This document shows, piece by piece, positions 1 through 13,200 of a DNA stretch of 64,000 nt. Positions within the stretch are counted from its first letter, which is position 1; each line of letters opens with the position of its first letter. The stretch lies in assembly GCA_022414725.1 (NCBI GenBank), contig CM039464.1, forward strand, positions 3,798,347 through 3,862,346, given 5' to 3'. The position numbers and the translations under genes were made by a program. The notes under the pieces are model-generated. The model did not search any database. It had not been told where the DNA came from and saw only the letters and a list, made by a program, of their open reading frames with translations. The stretch is from Microglena sp. YARC (taxonomy: Eukaryota > Chlorophyta > Chlorophyceae > Chlamydomonadales > Chlamydomonadaceae).

Positions 1-299
1 CACGTCTTCTTGTAGAATCTCGCTTTTTAGGCCTCGGCAACTCTCAGCCCTTCTACAATATACACTTAATTCGCTAGTTTCTCTATGCCTTGGTAGTTCG
101 CATTGCTTGATGTCAAGCCTTTTATTTGCTCTTTCGTACGCTTTTCTTGAGGTCACCTCCTGGACCAGGTTCTGAGGGGTATGTTGCCCAAACCCTCACT
201 GTTATAAAACTGTCCAGCTGCCTCGGCGCTGTTCAGTCTCAGCATTGATTTTTGCTAAGTATGTAACTTTATCCTCTCTCTCCCCCTTTCTGCAGCCCG
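1..299. other. unassigned sequence
   Basis: No gene recognised. The last 30 bases form a pyrimidine tract ending in CTGCAG, a candidate plus-strand 3' splice site. The next exon of the minus-strand glucosyltransferase was not found here. Confidence 0.4.
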
Positions 300-622
300 G
301 AGGTGGTACGGAGTCAGTCCCAATTTAGGCCAGGAAGGGAGAGAAAGCCCGGAGGTGGTACGGAGTCAGAGAAAGCCCGGAGGCGGTACGGAGTCAGAGA
401 AAGCCCGGAGGTGGTACGGAGTCAGAGAAAGCCCGGAGGCGGTACGGAGTCAGAGAAAGCCCGGAGGTGGTACGGAGTCAGAGAAAGCCCGGAGGTGGTA
501 CGGAGTCAGAGAAAGCCCGGAGGTGGTATGGAGTCAGAGAAAGCCCGGAGGCGGTACGGAGTCAGAGAAAGCCCGGAGGTGGTGCGCAGTCAGTCCCAAT
601 TTAGGCCAGGAAGGGAGAGAAA
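300..622. repeat. 28-bp minisatellite (CCCGGAGGTGGTACGG unit)
   Basis: Eight to nine head-to-tail copies of a 28-bp unit with only T/C and rare other changes. It is bracketed by two copies of CAGTCCCAATTTAGGCCAGG. Because 28 is not a multiple of three, the three frames rotate and stay open together. It begins right after a strong plus-strand acceptor-like site (pyrimidine tract, TTTCTGCAG at 287-295), so the array may include an exon edge, but no gene can be named. Confidence 0.8.
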
Positions 623-959
623 GAGATGCTTCGCTGACTCCTGCGGTCTTAACAACTAGAAAATTTTGAATGAAATCGCACTGCAACAAAGAAGCTGGGG
701 AAATCTTCGCGCACGCAATTTTCACGAAGATTTTCACGAAGATTTTCACTTCCTGAGTTGCCAAAAATACGAGGCATGACAGGACCCAACTGACCCAACC
801 GACACCAACCTTGGAAGCCACACATCTCCTCGAAAACTGCGCTGCTCGAGACAGATGTATGCGTTCTCATTTGCACGCGCTTTCATCAGCATCCAATTCG
901 TTTTTTTTCGTGAAGGTCGACTTGTCTCTGAACCGCACTACAAAGGGGTATCTTGTGTA

Positions 960-1116
960 ATGGGGGTAAATAATTAAATGAATAAATGAATCAATGAATG
1001 AATAAATAAATAAATAAATGCATATCTCAATAGATAACTGAATAAATAACAATAGACAAATAACAATAAATAAATCAATAAATAAATAATAAATAAATAA
1101 ATACATAAATAAATAA
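960..1116. repeat. AAAT/AATG microsatellite
   Basis: Degenerate AAATAAAT/GAATGAAT tetranucleotide tract, followed abruptly by C-rich DNA. The segment 624-959 before it shows no recognisable gene. Confidence 0.85.
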
Positions 1117-1790
1117 ATGGTCCACCACCGCGCACCGCCCCAACACCACCGCCCTCACACCACCCACCACCACTTCACTGCCCCCACACACCACCCCCGT
1201 CCCACTGCCCACACACCCCCACCTCCCACCGCCCCCCACCCCACCCCACCCAACCGCCCCCACCCCCCTACCACAACCGCCCTCGCCCCCCCCCCCCTCA
1301 CCCCCACCTTCACCACCCCCACCCCAATCACCCCCCCACCCCACCAACCCCCACCAGCACCACCCCCACCCCCAACACACAGGGAGTCTATTCTGGAGTG
1401 CCCCCCCCCCCCACCCACCCCCCACCCACCAGCACAACCAGCACCCCCCCACCCCTCACCCCACCCCCCCCAATCCCCCCCCCCACACACACACCAGCCC
1501 CCCCCCCCCCCCACACACACACACACCAGCCCTCCCCCCCACACACACACACCAGCCCCCCCCCACACACACACACACCGCCCCCCCTACACACACTCAC
1601 CCCACCCAACACACAGGGAGTCTATTAAAGTGCCCCCCCCCCCCCCACACACACACCCACACCCACACCCACACAAACACACAAACACACCAGTTCCACC
1701 AGCACCACACCACCCCATCACCCCCCCCTCCAGCAACACACCACCGCACCACCGCCCCCCCCCCACACACACACACTCAAACCAGTTGCC
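1117..1790. repeat. C-rich CACC/CACA simple-sequence region
   Basis: Poly-C runs, CACA and CACC tracts with two embedded copies of a GGGAGTCTATT motif. It encodes only Pro/His/Thr on plus and Gly/Val/Trp on minus; not a gene. Confidence 0.85.
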
Positions 1791-3740
1791 ATGAACACAG
1801 ACGGTCTCGCTCCAAGGTATCCACCAGATCTTCATCGGCTGACCACCGCAACCATCACACCCCCACTCAACCCGCCCCACACACACCACCTCCACCGCCC
1901 CACACCACCACCACCACCCAACACACAAGGAGTCTATCCTGGAGGTGCCCCCCCACCCCCCCCCCATCACCCCCACCACCACCCCCACCCCACCACCACC
2001 ACCACCACCCCACCACCACCTCACCACGACCACCACCACAACCACCACCACAACCACCACCACAGCAACAGCACCCCCACCCCCCACCCCACCATCACCA
2101 TCACCCACCCCACCACCACCTCACCACCACCACCACCACCACCACAGCAACAGCACCCCCACCCCACCACCCCCACCCCCACACCACCATCACCATCACC
2201 ACCCCACCACCACCTCACCACCACCACCACCACCACCACAGCAACAGCACCCCCACACCCCCACCACCACCCCCACCTGCACCACCACCACCACCACCTC
2301 ACCACCACCACCACCACCACCACCACACCACCACCACCTGCACCACCAGCACCCCCCACCTCACCACCACCACCACCACCACCACCACAGCAACAGCACC
2401 CCCACCCCCACACCACCACCCCCACACCACACCACCTGCATCACCAGCACCACCACCTCACCACCACCACCACCACCACCACAGCAACAGCACCCCACAC
2501 CCCCACCACCACCCCACACCACCATCACCATCATCCCCCCACCACCACCTCACCACCACCACCACCACAGCAACAGCACCCCCACACCCCCACCACCACC
2601 CCCACATCACCACCACCTGAACCACCAGCACCCCCACCTCACCACCACCACCACCACCACCACCACCACCACCACCCACCCCACACCACCACCACCTGCA
2701 CCACCAGCACCCCCACCTCACCACCACCACCACCACCACCACAGCAACAGCACCCCCCCCCACCACCACCACCACCCCCACACCACCACCATCTGCACCA
2801 CCAGCACCACCACCTCACCACCACCACCACCACCACCACCACAGCAACAGCACCCCACACCCCCACCACCACCCCCACACCACCACCACCTGCACCACCA
2901 GCACCCCCACCTCACCACCACCACCACCACCACAGCAACAGCACCCCCCACACCCCCACCACCACCCCACACCACCACCACCTGCACCCCACCCCCTCAC
3001 CCCCCCCACACCACCACCATCAGCACCACCAGCACCCCCACCTCACCACCACCACCACCACCACCACCACCACCACCACCACAGCAACAGCACCCCCCAC
3101 CCCCACCACCACCCCCACACCACCACCACCTGCACCCCCACACCGCCACCACCACCCCACACCACCACCACCTGCACCACCAGCACCCCCACCTCACCAC
3201 CACCACCACCACCACCACAGCAACAGCACCCCCACACCCCACCACCACCCCCACACCACCACCATCTGCACCCCCACACACCCCCCCACCCACACCACCA
3301 CACCTGCCCACCCCCACCACCTCACCACCAGCACCCCCACCTCACCACCACCACCACCACCACCACCACCACCACAGCAACAGCACCCCCCCACCCCCAC
3401 CACCAACCCCACACCACCACCACCTGCACCACCAGCACCCCCACCTCACCACCACCACCACCACCACCAACCACCACCACCACCACCACCACCACCACCA
3501 CAGCAACAGCACCCCCACACCCCACCACCACCCCACACCACCACCACCTGCACCACCAGCACCCCCACCTCACCACCACCACCACCACCACCACAGCAAC
3601 AGCACCCCCCCCCCCCACCACCACCACCCCCACACCACCACCACCTGCACCACCAGCACCCCACAGCTCACCAGTGGCCATGAACACAGACGGGTCTCGC
3701 TCCAAAGTATCCACCAGATCCCCAACAGCAGACCACCCAC
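1786..3740 (-). repeat. copies of the exon 4 donor edge within CAC-rich DNA
   Basis: Read on the minus strand, 1786-1845 and 3674-3740 repeat the last 50-60 nt of glucosyltransferase exon 4 with its GT donor, at 76-90% identity by eye. They are separated by about 1.8 kb of CAC/ACC-type microsatellite (1850-3660) holding many near-identical CACCAC-AGCAACAGCACC units. The full exon copy at 4124 is the outermost donor, so these are intronic decoys. Short pieces ending in GGGAGTCTATTCTGGAG recur at about 1380, 1617, 1930 and 3977 as part of the same higher-order repeat. Confidence 0.75.
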
Positions 3741-3960
3741 CACCACCACCATCCTACCCACCCACCCCACCACCACCACCATCCTACCCACCCACCCCAC
3801 CACCACCACCATCCTACCCACCCACCCCACCACCACCACCATCCTACCCACCCACTTCACCACCACCACCATCCTACCCACCCACCCCGCCACCACCACC
3901 ATCCTACCCACCCACCCCACCACCACCATCCTACCCACCACCACCACCACCACCACCCCA
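3741..3960. repeat. 30-bp minisatellite
   Basis: Seven near-perfect 30-bp units (ATCCTACCCACCCACCCCAC core), between a donor-edge copy and the poly-C/CA tract that precedes glucosyltransferase exon 4. Confidence 0.85.
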
Positions 3961-3993
3961 CCCCACCCAACACACAGGGAGTCTATTCTGGAG

Positions 3994-4042
<49 letters not shown>

Positions 4043-4123
4043 ACACACACCCACACACACGCACACCCACACACCCACCCACCCACACATACACCCACCC
4101 ACACACACACCACCACCCCTCAC

Positions 4124-4263
4124 CAGTTGCCATGAACACAGACGGGTCTCGCTCCAAGGTATCCACCAGATCTTCAACAGCTGACGGGTGGAGGTCCACA
4201 TCATCGTCTAGGAAGAGGGTGTATGCCGAGGAGGCCGAGGCTGCATCGGCCCCTGCAAGGAGA
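4124..4263 (-). CDS. GCS: ceramide glucosyltransferase exon 4 (acceptor AG missing)
   Basis: 140 nt encoding NLLAGADAASASSAYTLFLD and then DDVDLHPSAVEDLVDTLERD up to FMATG, matching the plant block from the KIHN region through FLDDDV to the F(I/M)xTGY turn. The donor is G|GTGAGG, phase 1. Joining to exon 3 in frame requires the exon to start at 4263, where the minus strand reads CACAA|TCTCC; every tandem copy at 4380-5560 reads CAG|TCTCC there. The next AG (TTGCAG, ten bases inside) would shift the frame. So either the base at 4264 is an error or variant, or this allele is damaged. Confidence 0.8.
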
Positions 4264-7200
4264 TTGTGCAGCAATTTGTGATGGTGATTAAATCACAATC
4301 GTAGAATTACAATTCACTGTAGCATGATGAACTCAGGGCCCCTGGGCAACTAAGAATAAAACGTTGATGAACTGAACCCGGAACAATCGTCTAGGAAGAG
4401 GGGGTATTGAGAAAAGGCCGAGGCTGCATCGGCCCCTGCAAGGAGACTGTGCAGCAATGCAAAGGAGCAGGTGAGGGCTTAGTGCGTCTAGGCAAGTTAC
4501 ATTCAGATCTTCATCAGCTGACCACCACCACCATCCCACCACCACCCCACCGCCTGCACCCCCCCACACTCCCACCCCCACATTCACTTTTTACAGTCCT
4601 CTTCTCTTGTGATTGCTCTCGGTCACAGGCTGCATCCGCCCCTGCAAGGAGACTGTGCAGCAATTTGTGATGATGATTACATTATAATCTTATAATTATA
4701 TTTTCACTGTAGCATGAACTCAAGGGCCCCGGCTAAAAATAAAATGCATCGATGAACTGAAGAACAAACAATTGTCTGGGAAGAGGGTGTATTCTGAGGA
4801 GGCCGAGGCTGCATCGGCCCCTGCAAGGAGACTGTACAGCAATTTGTGATGATGATTACATTATAATCTTATAATTATATTTTCACTGTAGCATGAACTC
4901 AAGGGCCCCGGCTAAAAATAAAATGCATCGATGAACTGAAGAACAAACAATTGTCTGGGAAGAGGGTGTATTCTGAGGAGGCCGAGGCTGCATCGGCCCC
5001 TGCAAGGAGACTGTACAGCAATTTGTGATGATGATTACATTATAATCTTATAATTATATTTTCACTGTAGCATGAACTCAAGGGCCCCGGCTAAAAATAA
5101 AATGCATCGATGAACTGAAGAACAAACAATTGTCTGGGAAGAGGGTGTATTCTGAGGAGGCCGAGGCTGCATCGGCCCCTGCAAGGAGACTGTACAGCAA
5201 TTTGTGATGATGATTACATTATAATCTTATAATTATATTTTCACTGTAGCATGAACTCAAGGGCCCCGGCTAAAAATAAAATGCATCGATGAACTGAAGA
5301 ACAAACAATTGTCTGGGAAGAGGGTGTATTCTGAGGAGGCCGAGGCTGCATCGGCCCCTGCAAGGAGACTGTGCAGCAATTTGTGGTGGTGACTAAATCA
5401 CAATTGTAGAATTACAATTCACTGTAGCATGAACTCAGGGCTTCCGGGCTACTAAGAATAAAACATTGATGAACTGAACCCAAACAATCGTCTAGGAAGA
5501 GGGGGTATTGAGAAAAGGCAGAGGCTGCATCGGCCCCTGCAAGAAGCCTGTGCAGCAATTTGTAGGGACCGGCATATGCGACCAAAGGCGAGTATGATAT
5601 CATCTGATATTGTATATACATGGTAACTTTGGCCAAGTCAGACTGCCGGCATCATATGATATCATATTGCCGTTCCCTACAGGGTACTTCCATTGACCAA
5701 ATTGGCCAGCGCTTTAGCGCACTTGAAAAATAAAATGCGCTTTGTGGTGCAAAAAGCGCAAACATTGCTTGCTGCGCTCACAGGGGGTTGCAAAATACTG
5801 CGCGAAACGCGAAGTCAGTGGGGCTCAAAAAGGCAGCGCTTGGAAGTACCCTGGTTCCCTAGCAATCTGAGATGATGATTTAATTAAATTGTAGAATTAC
5901 ATACTTTCACTGTAGCACCAACTCAGGGCCCGTCAGAGGCGAGTATGATATCATTTGATATTGTATATACATGGTAACTTTGGCCTAGTCAGACTGCCAG
6001 CATCATATGATATCATATTGCCGTTCCCTAGCAATTTGAGATGATGATCAAATCACAATCTGGAATAACATTTTCGCTTTATCCCCCTCTAGACCCCTCG
6101 GGGGTCCCGTAGATTCCCCCCCGTGTCTCTCTCCGCAATCTGTCCGATGTCCGCTGTCCGCTGTCCGTCTGTCCAACAGATGTCCAGTTTGAACGATTCC
6201 GACCAACTCCGCACCCACCATTTTTGCTCATAGTTGGAGTGCGCATGACTAGAGTTGTCAGCATCGCAGCGGTCAAAATCCTTCGCAAAATTTGTTCAAT
6301 GTTTGTAGCTCTGTTCGGCTAGGAGTAGCTACTTTCTCCACTACTTCTGAAACTCCCTGCCGGTGACTGCTAAAGCGATTTTCCGTGTCGCTTGCGACAC
6401 GCTCTTAGAACTTGTCACTGTAGCACGAACTCAGGGCCCCCGACGGTAAGACGATTGTTTAGGGTTCAGTTCATCAGTGCTTTTTCGTTTTAGGCCCCTC
6501 CTGTCACGGTTAGGCAAGTCCCTGTGGGCGCGCGCGCTTGGAAGTACCCTGCGGCCCATGAGGGGGCACGGGGGGAGGATGGTCATATAAAAGCTGTCCC
6601 TGGAGGACCCTGTTTTAACGTGATTATCGCTATAAAAAAGAAGAAAAACTTGTTTTTTCTCCCTAAATGCACCTGAAAAGCCACAAAAAGCTATAAAAAC
6701 CTCTACATGCAATAAGTGCTGTCCCTGGAGGAGGCCTAAAACCATTAAGCTAGAAAAAACCCACTTTTAGTTTTGAAAAAAAAACTGCCCTGGGTATATG
6801 GGTGGCCTTAGGTTTAAATATGATAAATAATGTAAATATAAATAAATATGATAAATATGATATCTAAATTATTTGCTAGATGCTGCTTTGAGGACATACT
6901 CGTGGCTCTTCTGGCAGCAAGACGTGCTCTGTTCAGAAATGAAATAGGGTTAATAGGATACTTTCAATGTTTTGCTGTACAAATAAATCAGTGAAAACCA
7001 TTTAAAATCAGTTCAAAACTTTGAAAATTAGTTAAAATCAGTTAACACACAATGGTACATAGATGTGCGTTGCTCTGTCCAGGTACATACGATGCTACTT
7101 GCAGGATAGCAGATAGGCATGTAGGCATGTAGGCATGTAGGCATGTCCAGGTATACACGATGTTACTTGCAGGAACGTATTTGTGAATCTTCTGGCTGCA

Positions 7201-10200
7201 AGACGTGCTCTGTTCAGAAATGAAATAGGTTGCTTTAAATTTTTGCTTTAAAAACAAATCAGTTAAAACCAGTTCAAAACAGTTTAAATCAGTTTAAATA
7301 AGGTGGAACACATTGGTGCAGATATGCTGCATGTTAGCATGTAGCTCTGTACAGGCATATAAGATGTTACTTGCAGGGACGTGCTTTTAAATCTTCTGGC
7401 TGCAAGACGTGCTCTGTTCAGAAATGAAGTACGTTGCTTTCAATTTTTTGCTTTGAAAATAAATCAGTTTAAATCAGTTTAAAACAGTTCAAAACAGGTA
7501 GAATCAGGTACAATCAGGTAAGCACACAATGGCTCAGATATGCAGCACGGACTTGTGAATCTTCTGGCTGCAAGACGTGCTCTGTTCAGAAATGAAGTAC
7601 GTTGCTTTCAATTTTTTGCTTTCCAAATAAATCAGTTTAAATCAGTTAAAACAGTTTAAAACAGTTTAAAGCAGTTGAAAACAGTTCAAAAGAGGTAAAT
7701 CAGGTATAATCAGGTACACACACAATGGTTCAGATGTGCAGCACGGACTTGTGGATCTTCTGGCTGCAAGACGTGCTCTGCCCAGAAATGAAATATGTTG
7801 CTTTCAATTTTTTGCTTTCAAAATAAATCAGTTTACATCAGTTAAAATCAGTTTTAAACAGTTCAAAACAGGTAAATCAGGTGAAATCAGGTAAACACAC
7901 AATGTGCAGCACGTACTTGTGAATCTTCTGGCTGCAAGACGTGCTCTGTCCAGAAATGACAATCCGCGCTGAGCGAGTCTCTTTAAAGTCCTCTCCTTGC
8001 ACTTCTGAAGATCCGGTGCTTCCCCCACTCATCCCTCCGGCCGTGGCCAAGCCACCTCGCGCCTGTTTTCCAGGGTCGGGCCCCTTATTCAAATCTTCAC
8101 TAAGTTGAGTGAGGGGCATGTACGCATCATCTTCGGAAGATTCTAGAACAAATAGAAACTCCACTGGACCACCTGGGATCAGGTCCAGAAAGGAATATGT
8201 TGGTGAGGTAGTAGCTGGTATAGAGTTGTTTATGGGGGTCAGTAAGGGGGGTCATTCGTGTGTGTGTGTGTGTGTGTGCGCGTGTTTGTGTGTGTGTGTG
8301 TGGTGGTGGTGGTGGGTATCTGATAGGGTTGTTAACTTGTTACAGGTTCTAGAACGAATAGAAACTCCACCGGTCCACATGGGATCAGGTCCAGAAAGGA
8401 ATATGTTGGCGACCTAGTAGCTGGTGTAGAGTTGTTTATGGGGGTCAGTAAGGGGATTCATTCGTGTGTGTGTGTGTGTGTGTGTGTGTGCATGTGTGAG
8501 TGTTTGTGTGTGTTGGGGTGGTGGTTGTGGGTATCTGATAGGGTTGTTACAGGTTCTAGAACGATTAGAAACTCCACTGGACCACCTGGGATCAGGTCCA
8601 ATAAGGAATGTGTTGGCGATATAGGAGCTGCGGTAGGGTTGTTTATGGGGGTCATTTAGAGGGGGGGGGGTATTTGGTAGGGTTGGTACAGGTTCTCGAA
8701 CAACTGCAGACTCCACTGTTCCACATGGGATCAGGTCCAGAAGGGAATGAGTTGGCGATATAGGAGCTGCGGTAGGGTTGTTTATGGGGGTCATTTAGAG
8801 GGGGGGGGGGGGGGTCGGTAGGGTTGGTACAGGTTCTAGAACAACTGCAGACTCCACTGGACCACATGGGATGAGGTTCAGTAAGGAATGCCTTGGTGAC
8901 ATAGGAGCTGGTGTAGGGGGGCATTTATGGGGGGCATTTATGGGGGGGGGGGGGGGGGGGGGGGGGGGGAGTACAGGTTCTAGAACAAATACAAACTCCA
9001 CTGGACCACATGGGATGAGCTTTAGAAAGGAATCTAATGGTGACATAGTAGCTGGGGTTGGTTGTTTATGGGCGGCATGTATTGGGTGTGTGTGGGTGTG
9101 TGGGTAGGGGTGGGGTGTGTGTGGGGGGTGGGGGTATTTGGTAGGGTTGCTACAGGTTCTAGAACAGCTACGAACTCCACTGGACCACCTGGGATCAGGT
9201 CCAGTAAAGAAAGCCTTGGCGACATAGTAGATGGTGTAGGGTTGTTTATGAGGAGCATTTTGGGGGGGAGGGGGATTTGGTAGGGATAGTACAGATATTA
9301 GAGCAAATACAAAGTCCACTGGACCACATGGGATCAGGTTCAGTAAGGAATATGCTGGTGACATAGGAGCTGGTGTACGGTTGTTTATGGGGGGGGGGGG
9401 GGGGGGGGGGAATTGGTAGGTAGAACAGATTCTAAAACGAACAGAAACTCCACTGGATCAGGGGAGTTTCTGTTTGTTGTCTGGGATCAGTTCCAGTAGA
9501 GAATAAGAAAAGAGATAACTCCTGGAGGGGCGTGGTGCTAGGGGGACCCTCCCGTACGCCGCAGCTGGGGGAAGTCACCACGGGTACCATTGATGACAGG
9601 GATGCTTTTTCAAATCAAGTTCAGGTCTGGCAGCTGGTATCTGGTAGCGTTTCAGGTCTGGGAGCTGGGAACCGGGTCTCTTATTAAGATATTTTTTGCC
9701 AAAACAGGGTCTGGCATTACGATCGTAATATATTACGGGGGGGGGGGGGGAATCCCTGATTGATGTTTGTTGGATAGGAGTGAGGTTTGCTCATGGCGCT
9801 GTTGATTGATCGCAAGAAAGGGGGAATGTGAGTTTTTGTTTCAAGAATGTTTGATTCTTGAATTAAACGGATTGAGAATGTCTGGTTTATGAATACTTTA
9901 TGAGAGTGTTGAGTTTTTGAATGTCGTAATAGCCAAGATGTGGTAAGAGAGTTTTTGTTTTGAGAATGCTTGATTCTTAAATTAAAAAATGGTTTGAGAT
10001 CGTCTGGTTTATGAATGTTATCTGAGAGTGTTTGCTTTTTGAAGATCGGAATAGCGAAGGTGTGGAAAGGGAGTTTTTTTGTTAGAGAAGGCCTGATTAT
10101 TAACAAAACAAAAAAACGGTTTGAGAATGATGGGTTTAGGAATATTTGATTCTTAAAAAACTATTTGAGAATGTCTGGTTTAGTAATATCTGGTTTAGTA

Positions 10201-13200
10201 ATATCTGGTTTAGTAATATCTGGTTTAGTAATATTATCTAAGAGTGTTTACTTTTTGAATGTCGGAATAGCCAAGGTGTGGAATGCGAGTTTTTGGTTAG
10301 AGAATGCTCGATTCTTGAAAAAAATATTGGCATGAGAATGCTCGATTCTTGAATAAAAAATGGCATGAGAATTCTGGTTCATGAATAAAAAACGGTATGA
10401 TAGTTCTGGTTCATGAATTAAAAATGGTATGAGAATTCTGGTTCTTGAATTAAAAATGGTATGAGAATTCTGGTTCATGAATAAAAAACGGTATGATAGT
10501 TCTGGTTCATGAATTAAAAATGGTATGAGAATTCTGGTTCATGAATTAAAAATGGTATGAGAATTCTGGTTCATGAATTAAAAATGGTATGAGAATTCTG
10601 GTTCATGAATAAAAAACGGTATGAGAATTCTGGTTCATGAAATTTATTTGAGAGTGCTTGGTTTTTGAAGGTCGGAATAGCCAAGGTGTGGAAAGAGAGT
10701 TTTTGGTTAGAGAATGCTGGCTTATTGAAATTAAATACGGTTTGAGAATGTCTAGTGTATCAGAGAGTGTTTGGTTTTTGAAGGTCTAGGTAGCCAAGGT
10801 GTGGAATGCGAGTTTTTGGTTAGAGAATGCTTGATTCTTAAAAAAAAAAATGAGAATGTCTGGTTTCGTAATATTATTTGAGAGTGCTTGGTTTTTGAAG
10901 GTCAGAAACGCCAAGGTGTGGAAAAAGGTCAGAAACGCCAAGGTGTGAAAAAATTCAGAAACGCCAAGGTGTGGAAAAAGGTCAGAAATGCCAAGGTGTG
11001 GAAAAAGGTCAGAAACGCCAAGGTGTGAAAAAAGTCAGAAACGCAAAGGTGTGGAAAAAGGTCAGAAACGCAAAGGTGTGGAAAGAGGTCAGAAACGCAA
11101 AGGTGTGGAAAAAGGTCAGAAACGCCAAGGTGTGGAAAACGAGTTCTTGTTTCAAGGTTTCTCGATTCTTTAAATAAATTGGTTTGAGAATGTCTGGTTT
11201 ATGAAATTTATTTGAGAGTGCTTGGTTTTTGAATGTCGAAATAGCCTAGGTGTGGAAATATAGTTTTCGGTTAGAGAGTGCTTGGTTCTTAAAAAACGGT
11301 TAGAGAATGTCTGGTTTATGAATGTTATTTGAGGGTGTTTGGTTTTTGAATGTTGAATTAGTATGTGTATGGTTAGAGAGTGTTTGGTTTGAGAATATTG
11401 GATTCTTAAACAGCCTGACAACCGGTCCGAGAATGTGTCTGGTTTATAATTATTATTTGAGAGTGTTTGAGTGTGGATAGAAGGTAGGTAGAAGGTAGGG
11501 GGAAGGTAGGGGGAATGTAGGCAGAAGGTAGGTAGAAGGTAGGGGGAAGGTAACGGGAATGTAGGCAGAATGTAGGTAGAAGGTAGGCAGAAGGTAGACA
11601 GAAGGTAGGTAGATAGAATGTAGGGAGATTATAGGCAGCCGGTAGGTAGAAGGTAGGTGAAGAAAGGCAGAAGGTAGGCAGGCTGTAGGTAGAAGGTAGG
11701 CAGGAGGTAAGTAGAAGGTAGGTGGAAGGTAGGTGGAATGTAGACAGAAGGTAGGTAGATAGAATGTAGGGAGATTATAGGCAGCCGGTAGGTATAAGGT
11801 AGGTAGAAGGTAGGCAGAAGGTAGGCAGGCTGTAGGTAGAATGTAGGCAGGAGGTAGGTAGAAGGTAGGTAGAAGGTAGAAGGTAGGTAGAAGGTAGAAG
11901 GTAGATAGAAGATAGGGAGAATATAGGCAGAATGCAGATAGCTTGCGCACCGTAGTTGATTCCCACTTGGGTGCTCCAGTTGTGTGAGCTGTGTGTGCGG
12001 CACCCTTTCACGGGCATCACAACGCTGATGGCCGGCCAAGTTGATGTCCCCTGCCACATAGCAACATAGATGAGGTCAGGAGGGAGCATGTTTCTGAGGC
12101 GATCCTTTCATATAACCCCCCACCCACCCACCCACCCACCCACCCCTTCACATACACACCCGCACACACACACACACACCACACATACACACACACCACA
12201 CCATACACACACACGCCCGCCCGGGTCATGGATCCAAAGCTGGGATCAGAAAAAGATCATGTTCATTCATTCATTCAGTTTCCTATTTAAATAGTCCCTT
12301 ATCAGGAGGAGCCTAGGCCTCAATTGTTTCAGTAAGCCCAATCATTTTTTCTGACAATTGGGCTATAATGGCATGATTTATGGCTATGTTTTGAGCTAAG
12401 TTTCAGGTCATTCTGAGCACCTCTTTTTTTTGGGGGGGGGGGGAGGGGGTTCAGCCCTCCTCAGTTGTTTTGCTATCTTTTTACTCAGACCTCCAAATGA
12501 CAGTCTGAGACCACCATAGAGATTGTGTTGACAAGGGCAGTTCATCGGCACAACTTATGAACCATGTGGGTGTATGGGTGGGTGTATGGGTGGATAATGT
12601 GGGTGGGTGTTAGTGGGTGAGTATGAATGGTAAGGATGGGTATGGATGGCTGGGTATGGGTGGGTGAATGGGTGGTATGGATGGGTGTATGGGTGGATGA
12701 ATAGGTGGGTGTATGGGTGGATAATGAGGGTGGGTGTTGGTGGGTGAGTATGAATGGTAAGGATGGGTATGTATGGGTGGGTATGGGTGGGTGAATGGGT
12801 GGGTCAATGTGTGAGTATGGGTGGTATGGATGGGTCGGTATGGGTGGGTATGGGTGGGTGAATGGGTGAGTATTTTGAATATCACACAATCCCTGTTTGA
12901 GAATTATGAGGATGCCATTGTGTGCGCCATAGTGTTAAGACCCAGAATCCATATTTAATTTCAAGTCGTGCCTCTTATTTCAATTGAGGGGGGGGGGGGG
13001 GGGGGGGGGACAAAACAAAAATCTCCTCCTGCCCATATATACAAGAAAATACCTTACTATCTTTACGATCGACCGAGCAAAAATGGTGGTTGGTCCCAGC
13101 GCAAACGGGCTGGCTCTCTCAACCTCACGCCTTGTAATAAGGCGTACTATTGGTATATATATACTTGTGTAATTACTTATATTAATTATTTCATACTCCT

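Noticed and set aside
1117..4281. Very long plus-strand open frames rich in His, Pro and Thr (up to about 780 codons) and minus-strand Gly/Val/Trp frames
   Set aside because: They are translations of CAC/ACC microsatellites; the only coding sequence inside is glucosyltransferase exon 4 on the minus strand and its edge copies.
6079..6290. Minus-strand open frame rich in Arg/Ser/Thr
   Set aside because: Lies in glucosyltransferase intron 3 over CTGTCCG repeats; no splice context or similarity.
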